From Helicobacter sp. 11S02629-2 (GTDB lineage: Bacteria; Campylobacterota; Campylobacteria; Campylobacterales; Helicobacteraceae), in the NCBI RefSeq assembly GCF_002272875.1, contig NZ_MLAN01000001.1, forward strand, positions 1-64,000: 64,000 nt of DNA. Reading direction: 5' to 3'. Position 1 is the first letter of the stretch; the number at the start of each line of letters is the position of its first letter. Made by a program: the position numbers and the translations under genes. The notes below the pieces were generated by a model. It saw only the letters and a list, made by a program, of their open reading frames with translations. It had not been told where the DNA came from and did no database searches. Positions 35,942 to 45,854 of the stretch are shown in pieces.

Positions 35942-38212
35942 ATGAAAAAATACGCAACCTTAGCCCTAACCTTAGGACTACTCTTCGCGCAAGATGATAT
36001 TCAAAAGACAGATGACAAAGAACAAAATACTAACCACACTAGACTAGATAAAGTCGTCGCCACAGCTAGCGGTTTTGAACAAAACATCAGCCAAGCTCCA
36101 GCGTCCATATCCGTAGTCACTCCAGAAGACTTAAGTGCTACTCCAGTTAGAGATATAGCAGAGGCCCTCCAAGATGTCCCTGGCGTATCTATAGATAGTG
36201 GAGTTGGAAAAACAGGCGGTTGGGGGATAACTATAAGAGGTATGCCCCAAGCTTACACTCTCTTTTTGCAAGATGGAAAAAGGCTTAATGTAACTACAGG
36301 CACACTTCCTAATGGCTTTTCAGAAACCTTAACTTCTTTCATGCCTCCACTTAATGCAATAGAACGTATAGAAGTTATAAGAGGGCCTATGAGTACGCTT
36401 TATGGCAGTGATGCCATAGGTGGGGTTGTAAATATCATCACTAAAAAAAGCTTTGATAAGTGGGGTGGGAGTATAACAATGGATGGCTTAGTGAATGAAG
36501 ATAAGGCCTTTGGTAATACAGCCTCACTTGGAATCTATACAGCAGGACCACTTGATAAGGCTAAGTACTGGGGGTTAACCTTGCGTGCTAGAGAGTTTTA
36601 TAGAACCAAGGTTAATGTCAATGACTTTAAGAGGATTCCAAACCTAACTTTTAATAGCACTGGCATAAATGCTGCTGCAAGAAATAACGTAGTAGGCCTT
36701 TCAGAATCTAATATCTACAATATAGGCTCTAGACTTATCTATACTCCAAGTGCGCAAAATAGCTCTTATATAGACCTAGACTGGGGTAGCCAGTGGTATG
36801 ATAACTCTTTAAGTCAGTTAGGTACTATAGGTGCAGGATATGGCCCTTCACTAACTTTTGATAGGCTTAATGCCATAGCAGCCCACGATGGTAAGTATGA
36901 AGTAGGCGGGCTTTTAAGAAGGATCTCTACTGATACTAGCTTACAGCTAAACTATGCTTCTAACTTTGGGCGGCAACTAACAGCAGATGTTTTTACTAAT
37001 AGACCTGCTGAAAGGCATCTAACTGGTCAGTCACGTGACATCTATGGAATCGATGTTATAGCTGATCAAAACACTAAGTTTGATTATGAGACAGTAAAGC
37101 TTACAGTGGGTGGTCGCTACTGGTTTAACTCTATGAATGATAGGGTGATACCTAATACTTCTTTTATCTACCAACATAACGCAGCCATCTTTGCAGAAGC
37201 CCAAATAGAGATAATTGATAATCTCCTTTTAACCTTAGGCAATAGGATAAACTATAACTCAGCCTTTGGTTTTAATAACTCTCCACGTGTTTATCTAGTC
37301 TATAACCCACTAGAGTGGCTAACTGTAAAAGGTGGGGTTGCCCAAGGCTATAAAACTCCTAACGTTAACCAACTAGTACCGGGTGTTATAAATCTAACTG
37401 GTCAAGGACAAGTGCTAGTTTATGGGAATCCTACCTTAAGACCTGAGACTTCAACTAACTATGAGTTAGCTGTAGCGACTGATAATGACTGGTTTGAAGC
37501 AAGTTTGACAGGATTTTATGTTGATTTTAGGGATAGGATAGGGAATGTTAATGTATCTCCACAAGCTGCTTTACCCGGTGGAGGTGGAATTTGTACTCCT
37601 ATAAGAACTATGACTAATGGTAATGCAGTAAATAGTAATGTCAATAGATGTCAGACTCAAGAAAACCAGTCAAGTGCTTTAAGCTATGGCGCAGAGGTCT
37701 TTTTTGGTCTTAAGCCAGTAGATGTAGGAGTTGGTGCTATTAAATTTAACGCAAGTTATACTTTTAATAAGACTGAAGCTGTGCCTGCTCAAAGTGCAAG
37801 GAATCAGTTTAGGGTTCCTTTTACAGATGTACCACTTCACACTTTAAACTCAGCTATAACTTATATATTAGATGAGTTTAATATCTTTTTACGTGGTGAG
37901 TTTAGAGGAGATACCTTTAGACAAGAGATAACCTCAGCCGAGCAACAACAAAAATTTATAAATGCAGGTGTTAGTCAGTACTACAAAGACTACTTTTTAC
38001 TTCATATAGGGGCTAACTATACTTATAAGATAACAAAAGACCAAAGTATAAAGCTAAGTCTAGGTATTAATAACCTCTTAAATCAAGACTTCTTTGACTA
38101 CACAGTAAGAGACCCTCTAGCAAGCAATGGAAGCACTGCCCAACCGTTAAATGCTTACAATTATATCCGTGAAGGTCGACGCTATTATGGTTCAGTGACT
38201 TATAACTTCTAG
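35942..38212 (+). CDS. TonB-dependent outer membrane receptor, ferric-siderophore type
   Basis: A 756-residue TonB-dependent receptor. After a short signal peptide comes a TonB-box-like DKVVATASG, then the plug domain (ASISVVTPEDL, EALQDVPGVSID, IRGMPQAYTLFLQDGKR, IERIEVIRGPMSTLYGSDAIGGVVNI). A 22-strand-type barrel follows, ending in GRRYYGSVTYNF. The plug resembles FepA/CirA and the Campylobacter enterobactin receptor CfrA. CTPIRTMTNGNAVNSNVNRC could form a disulfide-closed surface loop. A Fur box upstream fits iron uptake. The actual ligand is not determinable. No exbB, exbD or ABC transporter genes are nearby. Confidence 0.9.
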   Translation: MKKYATLALTLGLLFAQDDIQKTDDKEQNTNHTRLDKVVATASGFEQNISQAPASISVVTPEDLSATPVRDIAEALQDVPGVSIDSGVGKTGGWGITIRGMPQAYTLFLQDGKRLNVTTGTLPNGFSETLTSFMPPLNAIERIEVIRGPMSTLYGSDAIGGVVNIITKKSFDKWGGSITMDGLVNEDKAFGNTASLGIYTAGPLDKAKYWGLTLRAREFYRTKVNVNDFKRIPNLTFNSTGINAAARNNVVGLSESNIYNIGSRLIYTPSAQNSSYIDLDWGSQWYDNSLSQLGTIGAGYGPSLTFDRLNAIAAHDGKYEVGGLLRRISTDTSLQLNYASNFGRQLTADVFTNRPAERHLTGQSRDIYGIDVIADQNTKFDYETVKLTVGGRYWFNSMNDRVIPNTSFIYQHNAAIFAEAQIEIIDNLLLTLGNRINYNSAFGFNNSPRVYLVYNPLEWLTVKGGVAQGYKTPNVNQLVPGVINLTGQGQVLVYGNPTLRPETSTNYELAVATDNDWFEASLTGFYVDFRDRIGNVNVSPQAALPGGGGICTPIRTMTNGNAVNSNVNRCQTQENQSSALSYGAEVFFGLKPVDVGVGAIKFNASYTFNKTEAVPAQSARNQFRVPFTDVPLHTLNSAITYILDEFNIFLRGEFRGDTFRQEITSAEQQQKFINAGVSQYYKDYFLLHIGANYTYKITKDQSIKLSLGINNLLNQDFFDYTVRDPLASNGSTAQPLNAYNYIREGRRYYGSVTYNF

Positions 38213-38221
38213 TTTTATAAG

Positions 38222-38246
38222 CTAGCTACTTTATAAAAGTAGCTAG
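38222..38246. terminator. bidirectional stem-loop between convergent genes
   Basis: CTAGCTACTTT pairs perfectly with AAAGTAGCTAG (11 bp, ATA loop) in the 47-base gap between the TonB receptor and the convergent barrel gene. The T run is short. Confidence 0.55.
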
Positions 38247-38259
38247 TTAACTAAACTCA

Positions 38260-39942
38260 CTAATTACCAAAGTAGTAAGTGTAATTAAGTGTTATATCAC
38301 TACTTCCAAAGTTGGCATTAGTGTTTCTAAAATAGTGTTGATACTCTAAAGATATGCTTTGATTCTTACCTATAAAGGCGATAAGTCCAAGCTTAATAGT
38401 TGGCATGATGCTAGGGGTTTTATCAGGGTTTGTCTCATTTGCTTGCACAGCAGTTTTTGCCCTTTTGCTATCTTGTGTTGCAGCTAGGGCGACTAGGGCA
38501 TCTTTTTGTTTTTTAGCCTGTGTGTTTGCCTCAGCTATAGCGCTTTGTGCATTAGCTATGACTTCTTTAGACTGGGCGATAAGCTTTTGTGTGGCTGCAT
38601 CATCTTTTGCTATGGTAGCACTTTGAAGTTGTGCTACTACATTTTGTGCTGAGTTTATGATATCTTGATAGCGTTTTATGATGTCTTGTTGACTCGTAAG
38701 CTGGTTTTTAAGTATGTCTATGGTGTTTCTATAGACGTTTATGGTCTGACCTTGTGCAGTTCTTGTAGAGACTAAGCCTCCATACTTTTGAGATGCTACC
38801 TCATACTCTGGATCCAGTTTAGCAAGGGCTGCCCTTGCGTCTCTTATCTCTTTGGCTCTCTCTCTTATGTTAGCTAACCCTACACCAAGTGTGAATAAAT
38901 TATCACTCCACTTTCCGTTTCTAAATTCTCCAGTATCTGGGTCTATAAAGTCAGTTAGAGGCTGGGCTGTGCCTCTATTAGTCCTTATAAAGTTACCTGC
39001 GTCATTTGCCTTGGCAAGCTGTTCGCTTACTTGTGCCCTCAAGCTATTAGCTACTGCTCTTGCAGCTTCAGTTTGATTAAAAGTGCCTATATATTCTTTT
39101 TGTTTTTGGGTAAGTTCGTCATTTTGCTGGTTTATGATATTTTGCAAGTTATTTATATTAGAACTCATCATCTGGCTAACACTACTTAGATTAGAGATAG
39201 TCCCTCTAAGCTGGTTTATCTGTGCGTTTGCTGCAGAAAGCCTTGCATTAGCCTCAGATAAAGCGGCACTATTTGCATTACTTGCAGCTGGGCTTATGAT
39301 AGTAGTTGGAGTTGAAAAACTTGGGCTTGTAAAGCTTGGAGTTATGCTAGAAGTTCCAAAGCTGTTTGTAGAGCTACCTCCATTTAGTCCATTACCCATA
39401 AGGTAGGGTAGTAAAGCTAAAAGGGCTGCGTTTTGATTAACCCTAGTGCTGGCAACTGGCGTGCCTTGTGCGGGAGTGTTAATCTCACCACTACCTGAGT
39501 TTATAGCATCATTATTCCTTATAGCAAGACCTACTCCTGCTATGTAGCCTAGTTTGATGTGGCCATTTCCTATTTTAAAAGCTTGGATAAAGTCAAGGTT
39601 AAAAGAGTACTGAGGGTAGAAAGATGAAGAGACCTTATTAACCCCAACGCCAAGTGTTGCTTGAAGTCCAAGTGTGCTATTAGCCGTGGTAGTAAAGATC
39701 CCAGTTCCTAGTGTTAGCTTTGTGTTTAAGCCAGCCCCTGAAAATCTTATAGCTTGCTCATCTCCATCTTTTACATTGTGTGCACTTATACTAGTTCCTA
39801 GACCACCACCTAGTAAGAACTTTATGCCATTTATATCATTGTTTGTTTGCTTGTCTGTAGCGTTTCCATCTTCTGCTAAGGCTATAGTACTTAGGCTTAA
39901 TATAAGTGAGGCTGAAAGTAAGATTTTAGTGACTTTAGACAT
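38260..39942 (-). CDS. outer membrane beta-barrel protein with large coiled-coil insert
   Basis: A 560-residue protein with a signal peptide (about 1-23). Residues about 38-150 look like five or six barrel strands (LLGGGLGTSISAHNV, GLNTKLTLGTGIF, LGLQATLGVGV, FKIGNGHIKLGYIAGVGLA). Residues about 155-210 are Ser/Thr/Asn-rich. A long Ala/Gln/Asn heptad region follows to about 500 (SEANARLSAANAQINQLRG). The last 60 residues return to barrel strands (LGLIAFIGKNQSISLEYQHYF, ending LNYTYYFGN). This implies a small barrel with an exported coiled-coil loop or stalk. I recognise no named family; adhesin-like surface display is an inference. Confidence 0.7.
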   Translation of the reverse strand: MSKVTKILLSASLILSLSTIALAEDGNATDKQTNNDINGIKFLLGGGLGTSISAHNVKDGDEQAIRFSGAGLNTKLTLGTGIFTTTANSTLGLQATLGVGVNKVSSSFYPQYSFNLDFIQAFKIGNGHIKLGYIAGVGLAIRNNDAINSGSGEINTPAQGTPVASTRVNQNAALLALLPYLMGNGLNGGSSTNSFGTSSITPSFTSPSFSTPTTIISPAASNANSAALSEANARLSAANAQINQLRGTISNLSSVSQMMSSNINNLQNIINQQNDELTQKQKEYIGTFNQTEAARAVANSLRAQVSEQLAKANDAGNFIRTNRGTAQPLTDFIDPDTGEFRNGKWSDNLFTLGVGLANIRERAKEIRDARAALAKLDPEYEVASQKYGGLVSTRTAQGQTINVYRNTIDILKNQLTSQQDIIKRYQDIINSAQNVVAQLQSATIAKDDAATQKLIAQSKEVIANAQSAIAEANTQAKKQKDALVALAATQDSKRAKTAVQANETNPDKTPSIMPTIKLGLIAFIGKNQSISLEYQHYFRNTNANFGSSDITLNYTYYFGN

Positions 39943-40476
39943 ATTTCATCCTTTGTATGTTTGGTTGTATGTTTAATTTTAAAAAAGGAAGCTATGTCGC
40001 TTTTTGCTTGTAACTAATAGTGCTTAGTTGGCAAAAGATAAAGCGATATAAGTTCAAAGAGGCATTATGTCTAAAGGTGTTTTTAATAGAACTTTTTAGG
40101 TCTTAGATTCTAAAAAAACACTAGATGTTTTAGGTTAAGTAAAGTTAAGGTTTATCAAGTTTAAAGCCACTAGTAAAAATATAAAAGCTTTATCTTACTT
40201 ATCTAGTCTTAAAAAATGCAGTAAAAATAAGATAGTAAAAATACTTAGAATCTTAAGCTTTTTGAGTAAAAAAGATACGCTTTAAGTCTTGATATTAGAT
40301 TTTATAGTTAAGGTTTAGCTTACTTATAGCCATGTTTTTGGAATCTATAGCTTATAAAGGAGTTTATTACAAAGCTTTTGTGTAGTATAGAAGCATTTAT
40401 AAAGCTTTAAAAAGAATATATGGAATCTAATATATTTTAGATTCCATATACTTAAAATACTTAACCTAAAAAGGCT
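39943..40476. other. intergenic region, regulatory and terminator sequence only
   Basis: A+T-rich gap upstream of the barrel/coiled-coil gene on the reverse strand, ending with the NlpC/P60 gene terminator at 40409-40450. Only very short open frames are present. No RNA gene is recognised. Confidence 0.5.
40409..40450 (-). terminator. rho-independent terminator after the NlpC/P60 gene
   Basis: TATATGGAATCTAA (40417-40430) pairs perfectly with TTAGATTCCATATA (40437-40450) over 14 bp. On the reverse strand it is followed by TTCTTTTT. Confidence 0.8.
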
Positions 40477-41925
40477 TTACTCCATAATATTACTTATACC
40501 TATAGCGCGACTTAGCAAGGTCTTTTTGCTGCTTTCTCCATCAAAAGATGCACCAACTGTCATAGTAGTTATATGAACTCCACCTAACATGATGACTTCT
40601 TTATTGGTATCTGAAGAGCCAGTAACTGACCAAGCATCGTGGGCTACAAGTGCGCGCTGCTTGCCATCTATAGTAGTAGTGCCAATGTATATCATGATAT
40701 GACCCTTAAGCCAGATGATAGATCTAAAAGGCACTCCATTAGCTATGATATAGCTTTCTTTTTGTTCATTAGTCATCTTGCTTAGGTCTTGTAAGTTGCC
40801 AGTGTAGTTTGCTTGCGAGGCTGAGTTACGCGGTAAGAAGATGCCAAAGTTTGCAAAGCTATCGCGCGTAAAAGCAGAGCAGTCTCTATTACCAAAGATT
40901 CCACCCCAGCCGTACTTTTCACCCATCATAGTATTTATTAAATTAGCCATCATGTCATCACTAAAAGGGATGGGGAAGTCTTTAAAGCTAGTTTTAGGGT
41001 AGGCTATCTCAACCTTTTTAGCATAGCCATCAAGCCCTTTTTTAAAAAGTATAAGCTTATCGCTAGTCTTATCGTAAGGGAAAAGCTGGCCGATTTTTGC
41101 ATCTATGAAAAAAAGTCTTTTTGGGTCGTTTAGTGGGGTGTTATCTTCATTAGTAACTTTGTAGTTTTTTAGTTTAAGCAAAAAGTCTTGTAATTTAGGG
41201 TCTACTAAGGCTACATCATTACTTAACACCCAGCCATCTACATAAGCACTGTGTACGTGGGCAAACTTGCCATCAGTGCTAAACTGAGTTATAACGACTG
41301 GAGTGCCTTCAAACATGGAGCTGTTTTGCCACCTATCAAAAGGGAAGTTGTGTCTGTTTTTATAGCGTGGCTTTAAGGTAGGGACTGCCCTAACGTTAGT
41401 ATTGTTTACTATGATTGCATTTTGTGGGTTTTTATAAAAGCTATCTACGTTCATATTAGCTATTAGCTTTTTAAAGTCACTTATAGTATTTGGCATGAGG
41501 TTTTCACCAAAGCCTAAGAGAGAATCTCTTTTAGCTATAAGCTTTTTTATATCTTCATCTCTTTTTAGCTTTTCGCTTAAGCTAAGATGGCTTGAATCTT
41601 CAGCTATTAAAGCATTTGCATCATCATCTGCTTTGATGGCGTTTTGTAAGCTTGGGATTATCCAAAAAGTCTCTGCCTTAGTAGCTGTTGGCTTAGTAGT
41701 CCAAACTGAGTAGTAGATACCTAAGTACTTATCTTTTAAGTCTTTAAAAACTTCTTGTGTTTGTTCTAACTTAGCGTAAGTTGTGGCATCTTGAGAGATG
41801 TTAAAAAGCTTATTATCTACAACTTGTGGGTAGTGTATATCTGTCTTGATAGACTTAGTAGGGAGTGAGCAAGCAATGATTAATAATGCAAAAGCAGCAG
41901 CAAGTACGTACTTTATATATTTCAT
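40477..41925 (-). CDS. NlpC/P60 peptidoglycan peptidase lipoprotein with SH3 domains
   Basis: A 482-residue predicted lipoprotein (lipobox LIIAC, Cys19). The N-terminal helical part (about 40-160) resembles the stabilising domain of NlpC/P60 enzymes. SH3-like segments follow (NNTNVRAVP, then AYVDGWVLSNDV). The C-terminal NlpC/P60 domain has catalytic Cys in GNRDCSAFTRD, His in LKGHIMIYIG and a third residue in VAHDAW. Such enzymes cleave gamma-D-Glu-diamino-acid bonds in stem peptides. It sits in a reverse-strand run with mraY and murD, so a cell-wall role is well supported. A perfect 14-bp hairpin terminates the run. Confidence 0.87.
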   Translation of the reverse strand: MKYIKYVLAAAFALLIIACSLPTKSIKTDIHYPQVVDNKLFNISQDATTYAKLEQTQEVFKDLKDKYLGIYYSVWTTKPTATKAETFWIIPSLQNAIKADDDANALIAEDSSHLSLSEKLKRDEDIKKLIAKRDSLLGFGENLMPNTISDFKKLIANMNVDSFYKNPQNAIIVNNTNVRAVPTLKPRYKNRHNFPFDRWQNSSMFEGTPVVITQFSTDGKFAHVHSAYVDGWVLSNDVALVDPKLQDFLLKLKNYKVTNEDNTPLNDPKRLFFIDAKIGQLFPYDKTSDKLILFKKGLDGYAKKVEIAYPKTSFKDFPIPFSDDMMANLINTMMGEKYGWGGIFGNRDCSAFTRDSFANFGIFLPRNSASQANYTGNLQDLSKMTNEQKESYIIANGVPFRSIIWLKGHIMIYIGTTTIDGKQRALVAHDAWSVTGSSDTNKEVIMLGGVHITTMTVGASFDGESSKKTLLSRAIGISNIME

Positions 41926-41926
41926 T

Positions 41927-42262
41927 TTAATCCTTAAAGATGTTTTCTAAAGTGTCTATGTGAAAGCTAGCTTTGTACTTTACAAGAGGTCTTTTAATGG
42001 CACTTGGTTTTTCACATAAAAATCTTAAAATCTCTTCTTCCCCACTAGGTTTAACATCTAAGGACTTATAAGTAGTGCCTTTTTTGTTTAAAAGTATATC
42101 TATGCTTATATCTTTTAGCACTTCTTTTAAAAACTCTAAGCTTGGAGGGGTTTTTTTATAGTCTATAAAAGTGTAGGGGATGCTTTTAGAATCTAAAAAG
42201 CTAAAGGCTTTTTTCATGGTGTTGCAGTTTTTTATACCATATATCTTTACTTCATCTTGCAT
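41927..42262 (-). CDS. ArsC/Spx-family thioredoxin-fold protein (YffB-like)
   Basis: A 111-residue thioredoxin-fold protein of the ArsC/Spx family. The active-site region KIYGIKNCNTMKKAFSFL has a single Cys (position 13), not CxxC. The C-terminal RPLVKYKASF resembles the R-P-hydrophobic motif of ArsC/YffB. YffB-like proteins are thought to be glutathione-dependent reductases; true Spx regulation is a Gram-positive trait. It lies between murD and the NlpC gene, one base before the latter, so it is cotranscribed. Confidence 0.82.
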   Translation of the reverse strand: MQDEVKIYGIKNCNTMKKAFSFLDSKSIPYTFIDYKKTPPSLEFLKEVLKDISIDILLNKKGTTYKSLDVKPSGEEEILRFLCEKPSAIKRPLVKYKASFHIDTLENIFKD

Positions 42263-42280
42263 CTTTGCCCCTTTGTGTAT

Positions 42281-43504
42281 TTAGCTTTTAAGTGTCTTTG
42301 CTAAGTTTATAAACTCTTCTCCTCTTTTGGCATAAGAAGGGTACTGATCTAGGCTAGCACAAGCTGGGCTTAGTAAGACTAAGTCATCTTTGTTAAGACT
42401 AGATTCTATAAGGCACATGGCTTCTTTTAAAGTCTCTTTGTAAATAGAATCTATAGCACTATCTTTTAAAGTTTTAGATATAGCTAAGCCATCTCTTCCT
42501 ATGGTGTAAATCTTTATCTTAGGGTTTTTAAGTAGAGGTATGATTAAGCTTATATCAGCACCTTTTAAGTCACCTCCGAGGATTAAAAAAAGTGTGCTTT
42601 TTAGGGTGGATAGGTAGTGTGTTAGGGCGGCGTGTGTTGCGTGTGGATTAGTAGCTTTAGAGTCATCTATAAAAGTAACTCCATTAAAACTATACTCTTC
42701 CATCCTATGCCCACCTATCTTAAAGTCATCTATATCTTTTATTATAGGAAGCTTTGCAAGCTTATAGCTACTTAGTGCAAGGGTGGCATCAAGAGAGAAA
42801 GGGAAGGCAAAGTTTATGGAATCTTTTATATCAAAGTGGCTTTTAAGATCGCTTTCATCTTCATATAAAAAGATTCTATCTTTGTGGCATTTTAAAAAGG
42901 CTTTAACTATCTTTGTATCTTCAAGACTACTTGGGATGATGCACTTAAAGTCTGACTTTTTTTCTTGAGCTAGAAATATACTAAGTGGCTTTAACTTATC
43001 ATCTATATAGTTAGAAAAGCTTTCATGCCAGCTTATATGATCTTGTTCTACTGGTAGTAAAAGGTAGATATCAGGCAGGGCAGTTTTGGTGTAGTGGAGG
43101 GTAAAAGAGCTAGTTTCTATGGCTAGGATTTTTTTGTGTTTAGTGAGTGCCTCACTTAAAGGAAGTCCTATATTGCCACAGGCTAGGGAATCTTCATTTA
43201 AAAAAGCACACATCTGCGTAGTAGTAGTCTTGCCATTAGTCCCACTTATCCATATACTAAAAGGAAGTTTATAGTTAGAGTAAAGATACTCATAGTCACT
43301 AATAACTGGATGTTTAAGCTTAAAAGGTGGGATGCCCGGGCTTACTATGTTTATATCATCTTTATTTAGCACTAGAGCGTTAAAGTCTTTTAAAGTGGAA
43401 GCACTTATAGAATCATCATAGACTTTATAAGCTAGATGTTTAGATTCTAAAAGCTTAGCAAGGGCTTTATTAGTTAGTCCATATCCTATTAGATTTATCA
43501 TCAT
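42281..43504 (-). CDS. murD: UDP-N-acetylmuramoylalanine-D-glutamate ligase
   Basis: MurD adds D-glutamate to UDP-MurNAc-L-Ala. The 407-residue enzyme has the Mur ligase P-loop [12 protein letters not shown] near residue 90, [24 protein letters not shown] (split by the conserved D-D-S-K-A-T-N), and a C-terminal [21 protein letters not shown]. It is somewhat short, as usual in Campylobacterota. The start overlaps the mraY stop through ATGA, giving translational coupling. Two consecutive ATG codons are available. Confidence 0.95.
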   Translation of the reverse strand: MMINLIGYGLTNKALAKLLESKHLAYKVYDDSISASTLKDFNALVLNKDDINIVSPGIPPFKLKHPVISDYEYLYSNYKLPFSIWISGTNGKTTTTQMCAFLNEDSLACGNIGLPLSEALTKHKKILAIETSSFTLHYTKTALPDIYLLLPVEQDHISWHESFSNYIDDKLKPLSIFLAQEKKSDFKCIIPSSLEDTKIVKAFLKCHKDRIFLYEDESDLKSHFDIKDSINFAFPFSLDATLALSSYKLAKLPIIKDIDDFKIGGHRMEEYSFNGVTFIDDSKATNPHATHAALTHYLSTLKSTLFLILGGDLKGADISLIIPLLKNPKIKIYTIGRDGLAISKTLKDSAIDSIYKETLKEAMCLIESSLNKDDLVLLSPACASLDQYPSYAKRGEEFINLAKTLKS

Positions 43505-44565
43505 CTTATCTTTAATGATAAAAGTGCCACTAGGTTGCTAAGTATAGCCACTATCCAAAATCTAACTATGATCTTGTTTTCCGCCCAGCCCTTCACTTCA
43601 AAGTGGTGGTGCAAAGGTGCCATGAGAAAGATTCTCTTTTTCCTTAGCTTGAAGCTTCCAACTTGCAAGATGACAGAAAGTGTTTCGATGACAAAGACAA
43701 AGCCTATGATTATAAGTAGTATCTCACTATTAGCAATAATTGCACAGTATGCTACAAAGCCACCTATAGCAAGGCTTCCACTATCTCCCATAAAAACTTG
43801 TGCAGGGTGGCAGTTATACCAAAGGAAGCCAAAAAGAGAGCCTATTAAAGCTAGACTTATGACCATAACTTCTCCAGCTCCATAAACCCTAGGCCAGAAA
43901 AGATACCTTGACCACTCATAGTTCCCTGCTACATAGACAAAAACACTAAGGCTTGCTAGAGCACAAATACTTGGCACTGTTGCTAGACCATCTAAGCCAT
44001 CAGTGATATTTACAGCATTAGTAGTAGCTAAAAAGACCAGCATCCAAAATATGATGGCGATGTAGGGATAGTTAGTCACATCAATGACAGGGTGTTTTAA
44101 AAATGGCAGATACAAGCTAGTGTTAAGCCCAGAGTAGTACATACCAAGACTTAAGATTAAAGCTATAACTGCAAGGAGTGAAAACTTGACTTTAGCACTC
44201 ATGCCAGCATTACTCTTAGCGGCTATCTTAACGTAGTCATCACGCGCGCCAACTAGACAAAAAAGCAGTAAGCAAAGCATGCCAAGAAGTGCGTAGGTGT
44301 TATCAAGCTTTATAGTAAGTATGCAAGCTATAAGTGTTGAAAGCACAAAGACTAACCCTCCCATAGTAGGAGTGTTTTTCTTTTGAGCGTGTGCTTTTAT
44401 GAAAGTAGATATAGGCTGGTTTGCTTTTTTGCTAGCAGCCCAAGCGATAAACTTTGGCAGCAAGAAAGCAGAGAGCAAAAAGCCTATGATAAAGCTTGTG
44501 CCAGCACGGACAGTGATATATTGAAATATATTAATATCTAGATATTCATAAAGATAATAAAGCAT
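43501..44565 (-). CDS. mraY: phospho-N-acetylmuramoyl-pentapeptide transferase
   Basis: MraY moves phospho-MurNAc-pentapeptide onto undecaprenyl phosphate, forming lipid I. The 354-residue integral membrane protein has about ten transmembrane segments and the signature motifs: [14 protein letters not shown] near residue 45, [25 protein letters not shown] and the C-terminal [13 protein letters not shown]. It is the first gene of the mraY-murD run on the reverse strand, and three tRNA genes lie 170 bases upstream. Confidence 0.97.
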   Translation of the reverse strand: MLYYLYEYLDINIFQYITVRAGTSFIIGFLLSAFLLPKFIAWAASKKANQPISTFIKAHAQKKNTPTMGGLVFVLSTLIACILTIKLDNTYALLGMLCLLLFCLVGARDDYVKIAAKSNAGMSAKVKFSLLAVIALILSLGMYYSGLNTSLYLPFLKHPVIDVTNYPYIAIIFWMLVFLATTNAVNITDGLDGLATVPSICALASLSVFVYVAGNYEWSRYLFWPRVYGAGEVMVISLALIGSLFGFLWYNCHPAQVFMGDSGSLAIGGFVAYCAIIANSEILLIIIGFVFVIETLSVILQVGSFKLRKKRIFLMAPLHHHFEVKGWAENKIIVRFWIVAILSNLVALLSLKIR

Positions 44566-44731
44566 TGGCTACCTTACAAGGTGAGTATGTAAACTTGGAG
44601 TATAGCCAATTTTGAAATTCTAAGAATCATAAAAGGCCAAAAAACATGCTTTGAGTAATGTAAAAGTGGATTCCATAAAACTTATAAAGTAAAAGTTAGA
44701 AAGGTAAATTGATAATTAAATGTAAAGAAAG

Positions 44732-44808
44732 TGGTGTCCTAAGCAGGACTTGAACCTGCGGCCTTATGATTAGGAATCATACGCTCTATCCGGCTGAGCT
44801 ATTAAGAC
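44732..44808 (-). tRNA. tRNA-Arg (anticodon CCT)
   Basis: A complete cloverleaf reads from 44808 down. Acceptor GTCTTAA pairs with TTAGGAC with one G-U. The D arm includes AGCCGGATA. The anticodon stem is TATGA/TCATA with loop TTCCTAA, giving CCT. The T arm is GCAGG-TTCAAGT-CCTGC. The 3' ACCA is encoded. It decodes AGG, a common Arg codon here. Confidence 0.95.
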
Positions 44809-44816
44809 AAAAACTA

Positions 44817-44903
44817 TGGTGCCGAAGGTCGGACTCGAACCGACACAAGGTTGCCCTTACTAGATTTTGAGTCTAGCGCGTCTACCAGTTTCACCACTCC
44901 GGC
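44817..44903 (-). tRNA. tRNA-Leu (anticodon CAA)
   Basis: An 87-base class II tRNA including encoded CCA. Acceptor GCCGGAG pairs with CTTCGGC. The anticodon stem is CTAGA/TCTAG with loop CTCAAAA, giving CAA for TTG codons. A long variable arm precedes the TTCGAGT loop. Confidence 0.95.
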
Positions 44904-44923
44904 TAAATATATAAAAAAGCAAA

Positions 44924-45008
44924 TGGTGCACTGAGCGAGACTTGAACTCGCACGAACGAAGTTCACCACCCCCTCAAGATGGCGTGTCTACCATTCCACC
45001 ACCAGTGC
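44924..45008 (-). tRNA. tRNA-Leu (anticodon GAG)
   Basis: An 85-base class II tRNA with encoded CCA. Acceptor GCACTGG pairs with TCAGTGC. The anticodon stem is CCATC/GGTGG with loop TTGAGGG, giving GAG for CTY codons. It is the first of a three-tRNA cluster with 8-20 base spacers, likely one precursor. Confidence 0.95.
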
Positions 45009-45150
45009 CACCTAAAAAAGCATCTTTAAAAACTTAAAATATGCCAAAGAACCTAAGATTTTAAAATAAAATCAAGAGTTGAATTTTAGCATATTTTCTG
45101 TGAAGATTTAGACTTTTGTAAGCGAGGCTTTTAGAATCTAAATCCAAACT

Positions 45151-45726
45151 TTACTTATCAAATAGCTTTACTAACTCACTACTTGTGATAACTTTTGCCC
45201 CATAAACCATCTTTAAGTACTCTAGACCTTCTTCATAGTCTTTTTTAGTAAAGGCGTTAGTAGCATCACTAGGAACTACTATCTTATAGCCTAGACAAAA
45301 GCCATCTGCACAAGTGTGCCTTACGCAGATATTAGTATGAAGGCCAGTTATGATAAGCGTGTCTACTTTTAGCTCTCTTAAAAGTATGTCAAGGTCTGTG
45401 CCAAAAAAGCCACTATATCTTCTTTTAGGGACTACATAGTCTTTTTCACATACTCCAAGCTCAGGGATGACTTTAGCCCCATCAGTGCCAGCTATACCGT
45501 GATCACCCCATAGGGCTAGTTCATGATCTATGCCTTTTATATGGGCGTCATTTGAAAATATAACAGGGATGTTATGCTTTCTTGCAGAATCTAAAAGGCT
45601 AACTGTACTAGCTATAATGTCTTTGGCACCCTCGCACTTTAAAGCACCAGTTACAAAGTCATTAAGCATGTCTACAACTATGATTGCAACTTTTTTGTTA
45701 TCAATATTTTCTAGTTTATCTTTCAC
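45151..45726 (-). CDS. isochorismatase-family cysteine hydrolase (nicotinamidase-like)
   Basis: A 191-residue cysteine hydrolase with the family triad: Asp in IIVVDMLNDF (D19), Lys in VVPKRRYSGFFGTDLD, and Cys in HTNICVRHT. The metal-site DAH follows IFSNDAHIKG. Members include nicotinamidase PncA, isochorismatase and ureidoacrylate hydrolases. The sequence around the triad leans towards the nicotinamidase-like subgroup, but the substrate cannot be fixed. It stands alone between the tRNA cluster and atpE. Confidence 0.85.
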   Translation of the reverse strand: MKDKLENIDNKKVAIIVVDMLNDFVTGALKCEGAKDIIASTVSLLDSARKHNIPVIFSNDAHIKGIDHELALWGDHGIAGTDGAKVIPELGVCEKDYVVPKRRYSGFFGTDLDILLRELKVDTLIITGLHTNICVRHTCADGFCLGYKIVVPSDATNAFTKKDYEEGLEYLKMVYGAKVITSSELVKLFDK

Positions 45727-45854
45727 TTTTATATCCTTTTGCTTGGGTTAGTTTAAGGGAGTATTTTAGACTAAAAAGACTATAAGTCATAATATGAATG
45801 ATAAAACTTATTACTTGCTAAGGAAAGAATAGGGTGTTTGGTAAAGAAGTAAGC

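Noticed and set aside
38405-39406. Several forward frames of 70-107 codons opposite the barrel/coiled-coil gene
   Set aside because: They are antisense shadows of an Ala/Gln-rich coding region and have no ribosome sites.
44732-45008. tRNA cluster as an integration site
   Set aside because: The three tRNAs are followed by core genes on both sides, with no duplicated tRNA 3' end or integrase nearby.
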